Below the pieces are notes generated by a model that had not been told where the DNA came from, ran no database searches, and saw nothing but the letters and a program-made list of their open reading frames with translations. Below are positions 46,716-55,467 of a DNA stretch of 64,000 bases, in pieces (the stretch's first letter is position 1; the number at the start of each line of letters is the position of its first letter). Source of the stretch: Streptomyces glomeratus (lineage in GTDB: Bacteria; Actinomycetota; Actinomycetes; Streptomycetales; Streptomycetaceae). Position numbers and translations under genes: made by a program. The DNA lies in assembly GCF_021462825.1 (NCBI RefSeq), contig NZ_JAKEEB010000002.1, forward strand, positions 1-64,000, read 5' to 3'.

Positions 46716-47921
46716 TCAGTGGGCCGGTTTCAGCGGCAGCAGGGCACTGATGCGGAAGCCTCCTCCGGGGCGGGGGCCCGCGTCCAGGGTGCCGCCCACC
46801 ATGCCGACGCGTTCCCGCATGCCGATCAGTCCGTGACCCCTGCCGTCGAGCCCGCCGTCCTCGTACAGCTCGTGCGGGGCGCCCTTGCCGTCGTCCTCCA
46901 CCAGCAGTCCGAGGCCGTCGTCGAAGTACACCAGGCGCACGCTCGCGCCCGCGTTGGGGCCCCCGTGCTTGCGGGTGTTGGTGAGCGCCTCCTGGACGAT
47001 GCGGTACGCCGTCAGCTCGACGCCGCTGGGCAGCGGGCGCGGAGTGCCCTCCACCTTGAAGTCGACGGGCAGGCCCGCACTCCGGCACTGCTCGACCAGC
47101 TCGTCGATCTGTTCGACATCGGGCTGCGGCACATACTCGCCGGCCTCCTTGTGCTCACCGGTGCGCAGTACGCCGAGCAGACGGCGCATCTCGGCGAGGG
47201 CCTGCCGGCCGGTTCCGGAGATCGTCTCCAGGGCCTTCTTGGCCTGATCGGGCGCGGCGTCGAGGACATAGGCCGCCCCGTCGGCCTGCACCACCATCAC
47301 CGAGACGTTGTGGGCCACCACGTCGTGCAGCTCACGGGCGATACGGGCACGCTCGGCCGCCACCGCGACCTTCGCCTGCGCCTCGCGCTCCTTCTCCAGC
47401 CGGGCGGCGCGCTCCTCCAGCTCGGCGAGGTAGGCGCGACGGGTGCGCAGGGAGTCGCCGAGAACCCAGGCGAGAGCGAAGGGGACGGTCTGGAAGACCG
47501 CGACGGCGACGTTCCCGAGCGCGCTCGCGTGGGGGTCCGGCCAGCGGATCAGGGCCAGGGGGCCGGCGCACAGGCCCCCGATGAGGCCGGTCCGGGAGGC
47601 CCAGCGGGCGCCGTCCGCGGCGACCGTGTAGATGATCACCAGCATGGCGAAGTCGGCGATCATCGACTGCTGGTCCAGGACCAGCTGCGCCAGCCCCATC
47701 ACCAGGGCCAGCAGCAGCATCTTCTCGGGCATGCGACGGCGCAGCGCGACGACCACGCTCAGGACGGCGGAGATCGCGAGGCCCGCGGGGATCGTTCCGT
47801 GGTAGTTCCGCGCCCCGACGAGGTTGGTCACGCTCACGCAGGACAGCCCGAACAGGACGACGGCCCAGAAGCTGTCGACCCCCGTGGGGTGCCTGCGGAG
47901 AAAGTCATAGAGGCGCTGCAC
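46716..47921 (-). CDS. Sensor histidine kinase (HisKA_3 type)
   Basis: The 401-residue membrane kinase has about five or six N-terminal helices (20-160). The dimerisation/phospho-acceptor segment is RARIARELHDVVAHNVSVMVVQADGA (His of ELHDVVAH), and a C-terminal ATPase domain has GGLDGRGHGLIGMRERVGMVGG. Almost no extracytoplasmic loop exists, so it may sense the membrane itself, like other kinases of this class. A TACGCT 7 nt before the GTG at 47921 predicts a leaderless mRNA. Confidence 0.94.
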   Translation of the reverse strand: MQRLYDFLRRHPTGVDSFWAVVLFGLSCVSVTNLVGARNYHGTIPAGLAISAVLSVVVALRRRMPEKMLLLALVMGLAQLVLDQQSMIADFAMLVIIYTVAADGARWASRTGLIGGLCAGPLALIRWPDPHASALGNVAVAVFQTVPFALAWVLGDSLRTRRAYLAELEERAARLEKEREAQAKVAVAAERARIARELHDVVAHNVSVMVVQADGAAYVLDAAPDQAKKALETISGTGRQALAEMRRLLGVLRTGEHKEAGEYVPQPDVEQIDELVEQCRSAGLPVDFKVEGTPRPLPSGVELTAYRIVQEALTNTRKHGGPNAGASVRLVYFDDGLGLLVEDDGKGAPHELYEDGGLDGRGHGLIGMRERVGMVGGTLDAGPRPGGGFRISALLPLKPAH

Positions 47922-48063
47922 GTAACCCAGCGTAGGGAAGTGCTGCGTGTGCGGGGGTCAACCGGAGGATCGATCCGGAGCGGACACGTGTACTCCGCAA
48001 GGTGGATACTCCGTGATCCCGTACGGCTAGGGCGTGCCGGGGGACGCCGGAGCCTGGGGGCGC

Positions 48064-48117
48064 CGGAGGCCGTGGGGAAGTCGGAGGCCGTGGGAAAGCC
48101 GGAGCCCCGGGGAAGCC
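48064..48117. repeat. Short 18-bp tandem repeat upstream of the methyltransferase gene
   Basis: Three 18-bp units (48064-48081, 48082-48099, 48100-48117) share CGGAGGCCGTGGGGAAG with increasing divergence. They lie just upstream of the leaderless promoter at 48136 and could alter promoter context if copy number varies. Confidence 0.7.
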
Positions 48118-48147
48118 GTGCGGCCTGCCCCCGCCTAGCCTGGGCCC

Positions 48148-49179
48148 GTGGCACGGCAGGTGGACGACGAGTGCGAGTGGCGGGGCTGGCGGGCGGCGGC
48201 CGAGGAGGCGCTGTACGGGGCACACGGGTTCTACCGGCGGCCCGAGGGACCCGCGGGACATTTCCGTACGTCGGTGCACGCCTCCCCGCTCTTCGCCCTC
48301 GCCGTCGCCCGGCTGCTGTGCGCCGTCGACGAGGCCCTGGGCAACCCGGCCGAGCTGGCGTTCGTGGACATGGCGGCCGGCCGGGGGGAACTGGCCGGCG
48401 GTGTCCTCGACGCGCTGCCCGCGGGTGTGGCCGCCCGTACGCGCGCGTACGCCGTCGAGATCGCCGGCCGTCCCGAGGGGCTCGATGCCCGGGTCGAGTG
48501 GCTCGGTGAGCCCCCGCAGGGCATCACGGGACTGCTGTTCGCGAACGAGTGGCTGGACAACGTGCCGGTCGAGGTCGCGGAGGCCGGCTCCGACGGCGTA
48601 CCCCGCCTGGTCCTGGTGCGCCCGGACGGCGGTGAGCGCCTCGGGGAGCCCGTCGCCGGCGCGGAGGCGGAGTGGCTGGAGCGCTGGTGGCCGCTACCGG
48701 CCGAGGGCCGCCGCGCCGAGATCGGCCTGACCAGGGACATCGCCTGGGCCGCGGCCGTCGCCACCGTGGACCGCGGACTCGCCGTCGCCGTCGACTACGC
48801 CCACGGCGCGGAGGCCCGGCCGCCCTTCGGGACGCTCACCGGTTTCCGCGCGGGCCGGGAGGTCGCCCCGGTACCGGACGGCACCTGCGACATCACCGCG
48901 CATGTGGCGCTGGACGCGTGCGCCCTCCCTGGGGCGCGCCTGCTCACCCAGCGCGCCGCCCTGCGCACGCTCGGGGTCACCGGCGCACGCCCGCCGCTGG
49001 CGCTGGCGTCCACGGACCCCACGGCCTACGTACGCGCCCTCGCGCAGGCCGGGGCCGCCGCCGACCTGACCGCGCCCGGCGGCCTCGGCGACTTCGGCTG
49101 GCTGCTCCAGCCCGTGGGGATCGCGCGGGCCTCGCTCGGGGGACTACTTGTCGATGTCCCCGACCACGAAGAACAGTGA
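48148..49179 (+). CDS. MidA/NDUFAF7-like SAM-dependent methyltransferase (DUF185)
   Basis: The 343-residue protein matches the methyltransferase-28 family by eye: [39 protein letters not shown] (SAM site), [23 protein letters not shown] and [13 protein letters not shown]. The mitochondrial member NDUFAF7 methylates an arginine of NDUFS2, the homologue of NuoD. Here the gene overlaps nuoD tail-to-tail by 36 bp, which supports that substrate. TAGCCT (48136-48141) lies 6 nt before the GTG, so the mRNA is probably leaderless. Confidence 0.88.
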   Translation: MARQVDDECEWRGWRAAAEEALYGAHGFYRRPEGPAGHFRTSVHASPLFALAVARLLCAVDEALGNPAELAFVDMAAGRGELAGGVLDALPAGVAARTRAYAVEIAGRPEGLDARVEWLGEPPQGITGLLFANEWLDNVPVEVAEAGSDGVPRLVLVRPDGGERLGEPVAGAEAEWLERWWPLPAEGRRAEIGLTRDIAWAAAVATVDRGLAVAVDYAHGAEARPPFGTLTGFRAGREVAPVPDGTCDITAHVALDACALPGARLLTQRAALRTLGVTGARPPLALASTDPTAYVRALAQAGAAADLTAPGGLGDFGWLLQPVGIARASLGGLLVDVPDHEEQ

Positions 49180-50295
49180 CCCCAGGATCGCCACCATGTC
49201 CGCGACCAGCGTCCCCGGCAGCAGCTCGGTCAGCGCCTGGATGTTGTTGTACGAGGCCGAGCGCAGCTTGAGCCGGTACGGGGTCTTGTCGCCCTTGCTG
49301 ACGAGGTAGTAACCGTTGATGCCGAGTGGGTTCTCGGTCCAGGCGTACGTATGGCCCTCGGGCGCCTTGAGCACCTTCGGCAGGCGCTGGTTGACCGGCC
49401 CGGGCGGCAGCTCGGCCAGCCGGTCCAGGCAGGCGTCGGCCAGATCGAGCGCGTTGTGCGTCTGGTCCAGGAGGCACTCGAAGCGCGCGAGGCAGTCGCC
49501 CTCCTGCCGGGTGACCACCTTCAGCGTGTCCTGGAGTTCCCCGTAGGCCAGGTACGGCTCGTCCCGGCGCAGGTCGAAGTCGACACCGGAGGCGCGCGCG
49601 ATCGGGCCGCTCACGCCGTAGGCGTGCACCGTCCCGGGCGCGAGGACGCCCACACCCCTGGTGCGTCCCCGGAAGATCTCGTTGCCGAGCACCAGGTCGT
49701 CGAACCGGTCCATACGGGAGCGCACGTCCCGCACGGCGGTACGCGCGCGTGCCGTCCAGCCGGCCGGGAGGTCCTCCTTGAGTCCCCCGACCCGGTTGAA
49801 CATGTAGTGCATGCGCCCGCCGGAGATCTCCTCCATGACGTTCTGGAGTTCCTCGCGCTCCTGGAAGGCGTAGAACACCGGCGTGATGCCGCCCAGCTCC
49901 AGCGGGTAGGAGCCGAGGAACATCAGATGGTTGAGGACCCGGTTCAGCTCGGCGAGGAGCGTGCGCATCCACACCGCCCGCTCGGGAACCTCCATGCCGA
50001 GCATCCGCTCCACGGCGAGCACCACGCCCAGCTCGTTCGAGAAGGCGGAGAGCCAGTCGTGGCGGTTGGCCAGCATGATGATCTGGCGGTAGTCGCGAGC
50101 CTCGAACAGCTTTTCCGCGCCGCGGTGCATATAGCCGATGACCGGCTCCGCGTGCCTGATCCGCTCGCCGTCCAGCACGAGCCTCAGCCGCAGCACGCCG
50201 TGCGTGGACGGGTGCTGTGGCCCGATGTTGAGCACCATGTCGGTGCTCTCCGCGGCACCGCCGATCCCGACCATGGTCTCCGTCGTAGGAGTCAT
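49144..50295 (-). CDS. nuoD2: NADH-quinone oxidoreductase subunit D, isolated copy (NuoD2)
   Basis: The 383-residue protein is the 49-kDa subunit of complex I, which shapes the quinone site. It carries [54 protein letters not shown], the 49-kDa signature around [19 protein letters not shown], and the C-terminus [21 protein letters not shown]. No other nuo genes are adjacent. Streptomycetes carry a full nuo operon elsewhere, so this is a second copy. The HRG Arg, the kind of position methylated in NDUFS2, is kept. Confidence 0.92.
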   Translation of the reverse strand: MTPTTETMVGIGGAAESTDMVLNIGPQHPSTHGVLRLRLVLDGERIRHAEPVIGYMHRGAEKLFEARDYRQIIMLANRHDWLSAFSNELGVVLAVERMLGMEVPERAVWMRTLLAELNRVLNHLMFLGSYPLELGGITPVFYAFQEREELQNVMEEISGGRMHYMFNRVGGLKEDLPAGWTARARTAVRDVRSRMDRFDDLVLGNEIFRGRTRGVGVLAPGTVHAYGVSGPIARASGVDFDLRRDEPYLAYGELQDTLKVVTRQEGDCLARFECLLDQTHNALDLADACLDRLAELPPGPVNQRLPKVLKAPEGHTYAWTENPLGINGYYLVSKGDKTPYRLKLRSASYNNIQALTELLPGTLVADMVAILGSLFFVVGDIDK

Positions 50296-50326
50296 GGACA
50301 CAGTCTCTCTTACGTAGGCTTGCGGC

Positions 50327-50818
50327 ATGGAAACGGGGAGTGCGGGGAGGGACGGCGAACCGGTCTGGAGAGGCCTGCCGCCGGGGCTGCTGCGGATGCG
50401 GCGATTGCTGCTTGTGGTGTGGCTGGGGCTGGCGGCCCTCGTCGGCGGGCTGCTCCTCGCTCTGCTCGCCGGGCCCGTGTGGGCCCTGTTCGCGTTGCTG
50501 CCGCTGGCCGCCCTGGGCTGGGGCTGGGTGCTGCTCGGCCGCAACTGGCGCTCCTGGCGGTACGCCGAGCGCGCCGACGACCTGCTGATCAGCCGGGGCG
50601 TGCTGTGGCGGGAGCAGACCGTGGTGCCGTACGGGCGGATGCAGCTCATCGAGGTCGCCTCCGGGCCCGTGGCACGCCGCTTCGGTCTGGCGAGCGTCCA
50701 GCTGCACACCGCGGCCGCGGCTACGGACGCCACCATTCCGGGCGTGGACCCGGCCGAGGCGGAACGGCTGCGGGACCGGCTGACCGAGCTGGGCGAGGCC
50801 CGATCGGCGGGGCTGTGA
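50327..50818 (+). CDS. PH domain-containing membrane protein (YdbS-like)
   Basis: The 163-residue protein has two N-terminal membrane helices (about 27-65) followed by one bacterial PH domain ([43 protein letters not shown]). TAGGCT (50315-50320) lies exactly 6 nt before ATG 50327, so it is leaderless; only 31 bp separate it from the divergent nuoD2 start. The stop overlaps the next start as GTGA. YdbS/YdbT pairs are of unknown molecular role but influence resistance to peptides in Bacillus. Confidence 0.9.
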   Translation: METGSAGRDGEPVWRGLPPGLLRMRRLLLVVWLGLAALVGGLLLALLAGPVWALFALLPLAALGWGWVLLGRNWRSWRYAERADDLLISRGVLWREQTVVPYGRMQLIEVASGPVARRFGLASVQLHTAAAATDATIPGVDPAEAERLRDRLTELGEARSAGL

Positions 50819-52146
50819 GCGCGCCCGAAGCCCCGCCCGCCATACCGGCGGGACACAAGGCCGCCGAGCGGCGGCTGCACCCGGTCACGCCCCTGCGGCG
50901 CGCCTGGGCGCCGTTCACCGTGATCGCCGGCTGGGCCGCGCACGACCCCGGCCAGGCCCAGCAGCAGCTGACGAGAGTGACCGCGAGCACACTCCTCGCG
51001 GTACTCGCGGCCCTTGTAGCGGCCGCTTCGCTGTACGGCTTCCTCAGCTGGCGGTTCACCTCGTTCGCGGTGACCGACACCGAACTGCGCATCCGGACGG
51101 GCCTGTTGTTCCGCCGCACCGCGCACATCCGCCTGGACCGGATCCAGGCCGTCGACGTCACCCAGCCGCTGCCGGCCCGGATCGCGGGCGTCGCCAAACT
51201 GAAGCTCGACGCCATAGGAACCGACGACAAGGACGAACTCGCCTATCTGGGCGAGAGCGAGGCCCGCGCCCTGCGCGCGGAACTTCTGGCGCGCGCGGCC
51301 GGTTTCGCGCCCGAGACGGCACACGAGGTCGGTGAGGCACCGATGCGGCGGCTGCTGCACGTGCCGCCGGGCATGCTCGCCATCTCCGTCCTGCTGATCG
51401 GCACCACCTGGGGTTCGCTGCTCGGCGCCCTCGTCGTACCGACGCTGGTGTGGTTCGGCACGCACAGCGTCTGGTCGGTGCTCGTGGCCGGGGTGCCGCT
51501 GGTGGGCGGGGCGGCCACGAGGAGCGCGGGACGGTTCGTCCGCGCTTACGACTGGACGGTCGGCGAGTCGCCGGACGGGCTCCGGATCGACCACGGGCTG
51601 CTCGACCGGGCGCACGAGACGGTGCCGCCGGGGCGGGTGCAGACCGTACGGATCGTGGAGCCGCTGCTGTGGCGGCGGCTCGGCTGGGTGCGGGTGGAGC
51701 TGGATGTGGCGGGCTCCTCCAACTCGGTGCTGGTTCCGGTCGCTCCCCGTGCGCTCGCCGAGTCCGTGATCGCACGGGTGCTGCCCGGGGTGACGGTCCC
51801 CGCGGCCCTGTCACGGCCGCCGCGCCGCGCGGGCTGGTGCCTGCCGCTGTGGTGGCGCGGCCACGGACTGGCCGTCACCGGCGCGGTCTTCGCCACGCGG
51901 CACGGCCTGCTGCGCCGGACGGTGTCCCTCGTCCCACATGCGAAGGTGCAGAGCGTACGGCTGACGCAGGGGCCGTGGGAGCGGTTCAGGAGGGTCGCCG
52001 ACGTCCATGTGGACAACGGCGCCGGCAAGACGGTGCAGGCCCGGCTGCGGGACGCCGAGGAGGCGGCGGCACTGCTGTACGCGCAGGCGGACCGGTCGCG
52101 CACGGGGCGGCGGGACGCCCGGCCGGACCGGTGGATGGCCTCGTAG
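50815..52146 (+). CDS. PH domain-containing membrane protein (YdbT-like)
   Basis: The 443-residue membrane protein has helices near 55-80, 190-235 and 350-370 and three PH-like repeats: [57 protein letters not shown] and [26 protein letters not shown]. It is translationally coupled (GTGA) to the YdbS-like gene and the two probably form a complex. A terminator follows. Confidence 0.9.
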   Translation: MSAPEAPPAIPAGHKAAERRLHPVTPLRRAWAPFTVIAGWAAHDPGQAQQQLTRVTASTLLAVLAALVAAASLYGFLSWRFTSFAVTDTELRIRTGLLFRRTAHIRLDRIQAVDVTQPLPARIAGVAKLKLDAIGTDDKDELAYLGESEARALRAELLARAAGFAPETAHEVGEAPMRRLLHVPPGMLAISVLLIGTTWGSLLGALVVPTLVWFGTHSVWSVLVAGVPLVGGAATRSAGRFVRAYDWTVGESPDGLRIDHGLLDRAHETVPPGRVQTVRIVEPLLWRRLGWVRVELDVAGSSNSVLVPVAPRALAESVIARVLPGVTVPAALSRPPRRAGWCLPLWWRGHGLAVTGAVFATRHGLLRRTVSLVPHAKVQSVRLTQGPWERFRRVADVHVDNGAGKTVQARLRDAEEAAALLYAQADRSRTGRRDARPDRWMAS

Positions 52147-52165
52147 GGGACGGGTGCGCAACGCA

Positions 52166-52202
52166 TGAGGGGCGGCGGCACCCGGTGTGCCTCCGCCCCT
52201 CA
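52166..52202. terminator. Terminator between the PH pair and the coiled-coil gene
   Basis: A 10-bp inverted repeat (TGAGGGGCGG at 52166-52175, complement at 52193-52202) lies between convergent gene ends and can act in both directions. Confidence 0.7.
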
Positions 52203-52214
52203 CCCATGCCGTGC

Positions 52215-53771
52215 TCAGGATGCCGCGGTGCGCAGCCCCTGGACGTCGATCTGTTCCGTCTCGTCGTGGGCCGTCAGATCGATGATCTGGCCGACGCCAC
52301 GCGCCTGCGGGTCCGCGGGCTTGAAGCCGGACTCGGCCTCCGCCTTGTGCATCGCGAGGGCCTCCTGGCCGACGACGTCCGCGAGGTCCTCGTTGTGCAC
52401 GGACGCGAGAGCCTCCCCCGACTTGGTGCCGAAGAAGTCGAAACCGCCCTCCGCGGCCGGGCGGCGCGGCGGGGCCGCCGGTACGACGGCCACGGCGGTA
52501 GGCACGGTGAAGTGCCCGGTGCCGTGGGCCGGCCTGGTGGCGGCCGGCTGGGACTGCTGAGCGGTCGGGGCGGCCTCGTGCTCCCGCCCGGCGACCGCCT
52601 CGGAGTGCCCCTCGGCCTCGGCCTCCTCGCCGGAGCGTCCCCGTCCGGCGTCGGCCTCCGCGGAGCGCTCCTTCCTGCCGCCGCCCTTGCCGGGGCCACC
52701 GCCCTCCGGGGGAGTGTGCTTCGGGGAGGTCTTCGCCTGGGTCGCGACAAGCTCGGAAAGCGCGGACGGCACGGGAGTCATGGGCGGCGCGGAAGGCGCG
52801 GGCCGCTCGCCGGCGTCCGTGGCCCGTTCCGCGTCGGCGGACCCGTCGCTGTCGCCTTCCTCGGCGGAGTCGGTCGCCTCCGCGGATTCGGCGGCCGTCT
52901 CGCTGCCGTCCGCGGCGGCCGTCTCGCCGCCGTCCTCCGCGGCCGCCTGCGCCGTGTCGCCGTCCTGCGCCGCATCACCGTCCCGCGCTACATCGCCGTT
53001 CTGCGCCGGTACGGCAGTCGCTTCCTCGGTGTCGCCCTTCGCCGCGGCGTCCTGGGATGCCGGGTCGGCTTCGTCCTTGACCAGTCGCGCCATCGCCGAG
53101 CCGGCCTTCAGGAAGAGCGCGGATCCGGCCGGAGAGAACACCCCGGGAGCCGTCGCCTCGGACGTGGTGTCCGGCGTCCCCATGTCCTCCGGCGTCCCCT
53201 GGTCCAGGTCCTCCGGCGTCCCCTGGTCCAGGTCCTCCGGCGTCCCTTGGTCCCCCGGCGTCTCCTGATCGTCCGGCGCACCGGACCCGGCGGCCGGCAG
53301 CGCCCGCGCCGGGACCGCCGACTCTATGGCGAGCAGACGGCGGCCCTCCAGGGCGGTCGCGCGCTCCGTCTCCGCCGTGGCGTACCGCCGCAGCAGGGCC
53401 GCGTGCTCGTTGCGCAGCTTCGCCAGTTCCGTGCGCTTGGCGCGCAGGTTCTGTTCCAGCTTCGTGCGCAGCTCGCGCGACTCCTCCAGATCGGTCTCCA
53501 GCTCGGCGACCCGCTCCTCGTGGCGCCACTCGTCGCTCGCCCGCGCGCGCGTGAGGTCCGCGACGTGTTTGCCCGCGGCCACGTCCCAGCGGCGCATGAC
53601 CACCGCGCCCAGGATCGTCGTCAACGCGGCACCCGCGGCCAGCCCGCGGAGCACCAGTGGCTCCGTGAACAGCCAGGGCCCCACGGCGCAGACGACCGAG
53701 ACGCCGGCGATCACCGAAGAGGGCAGCAGCCTGTGCAAGGGCGGAGAATGGCGGTGACGTCCACGTGGCAT
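52215..53771 (-). CDS. Membrane protein with coiled coil and long disordered acidic tail
   Basis: The 518-residue protein has a basic N-terminus, two helices (about 14-33 and 38-57) and a coiled coil (VAELETDLEESRELRTKLEQNLRAKRTELAKLRNEHAALLRRYATAETE region). About 250 residues of Ala/Glu/Asp/Gly low complexity follow, including three GTPED repeats encoded by a 24-bp DNA duplication near 53200-53255. A conserved C-terminal segment (GGFDFFGTKSGEALASVHNEDLADVVGQEALAMHKAE) closes the protein. The function is unknown; a scaffold at the membrane is conceivable. Confidence 0.8.
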   Translation of the reverse strand: MPRGRHRHSPPLHRLLPSSVIAGVSVVCAVGPWLFTEPLVLRGLAAGAALTTILGAVVMRRWDVAAGKHVADLTRARASDEWRHEERVAELETDLEESRELRTKLEQNLRAKRTELAKLRNEHAALLRRYATAETERATALEGRRLLAIESAVPARALPAAGSGAPDDQETPGDQGTPEDLDQGTPEDLDQGTPEDMGTPDTTSEATAPGVFSPAGSALFLKAGSAMARLVKDEADPASQDAAAKGDTEEATAVPAQNGDVARDGDAAQDGDTAQAAAEDGGETAAADGSETAAESAEATDSAEEGDSDGSADAERATDAGERPAPSAPPMTPVPSALSELVATQAKTSPKHTPPEGGGPGKGGGRKERSAEADAGRGRSGEEAEAEGHSEAVAGREHEAAPTAQQSQPAATRPAHGTGHFTVPTAVAVVPAAPPRRPAAEGGFDFFGTKSGEALASVHNEDLADVVGQEALAMHKAEAESGFKPADPQARGVGQIIDLTAHDETEQIDVQGLRTAAS

Positions 53772-53931
53772 GGCCAGAAACTTACCGCGCGTAGGCGAAT
53801 GATGGAGCCCCGCACGGTAAAAACACGGCCACTCCGGCACCTTCACACGGCCCGGGGTGCAGCGGAAACGGAAGAGACGCCTCCCAAAACCCCGCGCATT
53901 CCCTTCCGCCGCGCTTGCGGCACAGGAACCG

Positions 53932-53961
53932 GGGGCCGACGGCGCCCCTCCCGTCGGCCCC
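53932..53961. terminator. Hairpin in the gap downstream of the esterase gene
   Basis: GGGGCCGACGG (53932-53942) and its exact complement (53951-53961) form an 11-bp stem with an 8-nt loop. It is the clearest structure in the 362-bp gap 53772-54133, which contains no ORF with coding character, and may terminate the esterase transcript. Confidence 0.6.
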
Positions 53962-54133
53962 TTGCCGCAGGCCGCACGGCGCCTGTGGCAGCCGCCACCC
54001 TCCATTCAAGATCATTTCTCCGGGTGGGATCACGGCCTTCCGGCCCGGCCCCCCGGCCCGAAAACGACATGAGGACATACCCCCCGGTGAATTCCGTACC
54101 GTCCAGGGGCGACACCGGTGTGCATTCGTCCGC

Positions 54134-55261
54134 TCAGCGGTCCGTGAGCCGGCCGCTGATCCACTGGAGTGCCGCCGGGATCTCCCTTCGCCACGTGTTG
54201 AAGTTGTGGCCCCCGCTGTCGAGGATGATCGACGAGATCCGGGTCGGTTTCCTGGCCTGCACCTGCTGTATGAACTTGAGCGTGGACCGGTAGTTGCCCT
54301 CGCCCTGCCTGCTGCTGCTGACCAGCAGTGAAGTGTCCGGGGCCGGCAGGTGCTTGAGGCACCACCACAGGTCGGCGCGGTTGCGCAGGTTCTTGTCGCC
54401 GTGGAAGAGGTCGCCCGTGGTCGGGTCGATCGGCGCCTTGTAGTACGGCGACAGTCCCACCCCGGCGGCGTACACCTCCGGATGGTGCATCGCCAGCTTC
54501 AACGCGCAGTAGCCGCCCGTCGAATCGCCTATGACTCCCCAGCTGCCCGGTCCCCTGCCCACCCGGTAGTGCGCCCCGACCGCCTCGGGAAGGTCCTTCG
54601 CGAAGAACGTCTCGGTCTGCGGGCCGCCCGGAATGTCCACGCACTCCGTGTCCCGCGGCGGCGCCACGGTCGGCCGCAGCATCACCAGGATCATCGGCTG
54701 CATCGTGCCGTTCTTGGCCAGTCGGTGCGCCGTCTGCGGGTAGTGCAGCCCCTTGATGAGCGCCTCGGCGGTCCCCGGGTATCCGGTGAGGACGACGGCC
54801 GCGGGGAACCTCCGCGTGCGGTACTGCGGCTGGAAGTACTCCGGCGGCAGATACACGTACGCGGGCGAGGCGACACGGGTGGTGGGCCCCGCGATGTCGA
54901 CCTTCTGGATCTGACCGCCGATCTGGGGCTGCGCACCATCTTGCACATTCACCTGGCGGGTGCCGACCACCTGGAGAGGGCCCCCGCTCGAACCCCCCGT
55001 ACCGTGGTTGACGACCACACCCTGTGTGCTCTCCTGGCCGAACAGGTCGGCCCAACTGGCATAGAACCCGAAGGCCTGGTTGGTGGCGAGCCCGATCGAC
55101 GCGAAGACCGCGAGCTGGGTGGCGAACAGCAGGCCGACCCGTCCGCCGACGGCCCGCCAGGTGCGCCGCGCCAGCCGTGGCCAGTGCCAGACCGTGCCGA
55201 CGAACAGCAGCACGGCCAGCATGACCGCCAGCACCAGCACTTTGTTGCTCGTGAGACCCAT
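54134..55261 (-). CDS. Membrane-anchored esterase (esterase D/mycolyltransferase-like fold)
   Basis: The 375-residue protein has two or three N-terminal membrane helices (about 5-25, 42-70) and an extracytoplasmic alpha/beta hydrolase domain of the putative esterase family. Motifs are AAVVLTGYPGT, the nucleophile elbow GDSTGGYCALKLAMHHPE and the catalytic His in LDSGGHNFNTW. It resembles the Streptomyces homologues of antigen-85-type enzymes, but the substrate is not known. ATG 55261 (MGLTSNK) gives a complete first helix. It is divergent from the MprF-like gene, and both act on the cell surface. Confidence 0.85.
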   Translation of the reverse strand: MGLTSNKVLVLAVMLAVLLFVGTVWHWPRLARRTWRAVGGRVGLLFATQLAVFASIGLATNQAFGFYASWADLFGQESTQGVVVNHGTGGSSGGPLQVVGTRQVNVQDGAQPQIGGQIQKVDIAGPTTRVASPAYVYLPPEYFQPQYRTRRFPAAVVLTGYPGTAEALIKGLHYPQTAHRLAKNGTMQPMILVMLRPTVAPPRDTECVDIPGGPQTETFFAKDLPEAVGAHYRVGRGPGSWGVIGDSTGGYCALKLAMHHPEVYAAGVGLSPYYKAPIDPTTGDLFHGDKNLRNRADLWWCLKHLPAPDTSLLVSSSRQGEGNYRSTLKFIQQVQARKPTRISSIILDSGGHNFNTWRREIPAALQWISGRLTDR

Positions 55262-55467
55262 GGGCTCTTTTCCTGCCTGCGCTTTCCGACCCACGGGGAG
55301 CCCCCGCGCTTTCGCGAGGGCTTGCCCCGGACTTTCCTTCGCCTTTGAACCGGCTTTGTGATGGGGAGTGAACCTCTCTCCCCTCGACACCGTCCTAGAG
55401 GGCGCAATGTCGCCGGATGCACCAATAGGCACCGGGCACAAGGTCTCTCGCAGAACTACGGGATGCG

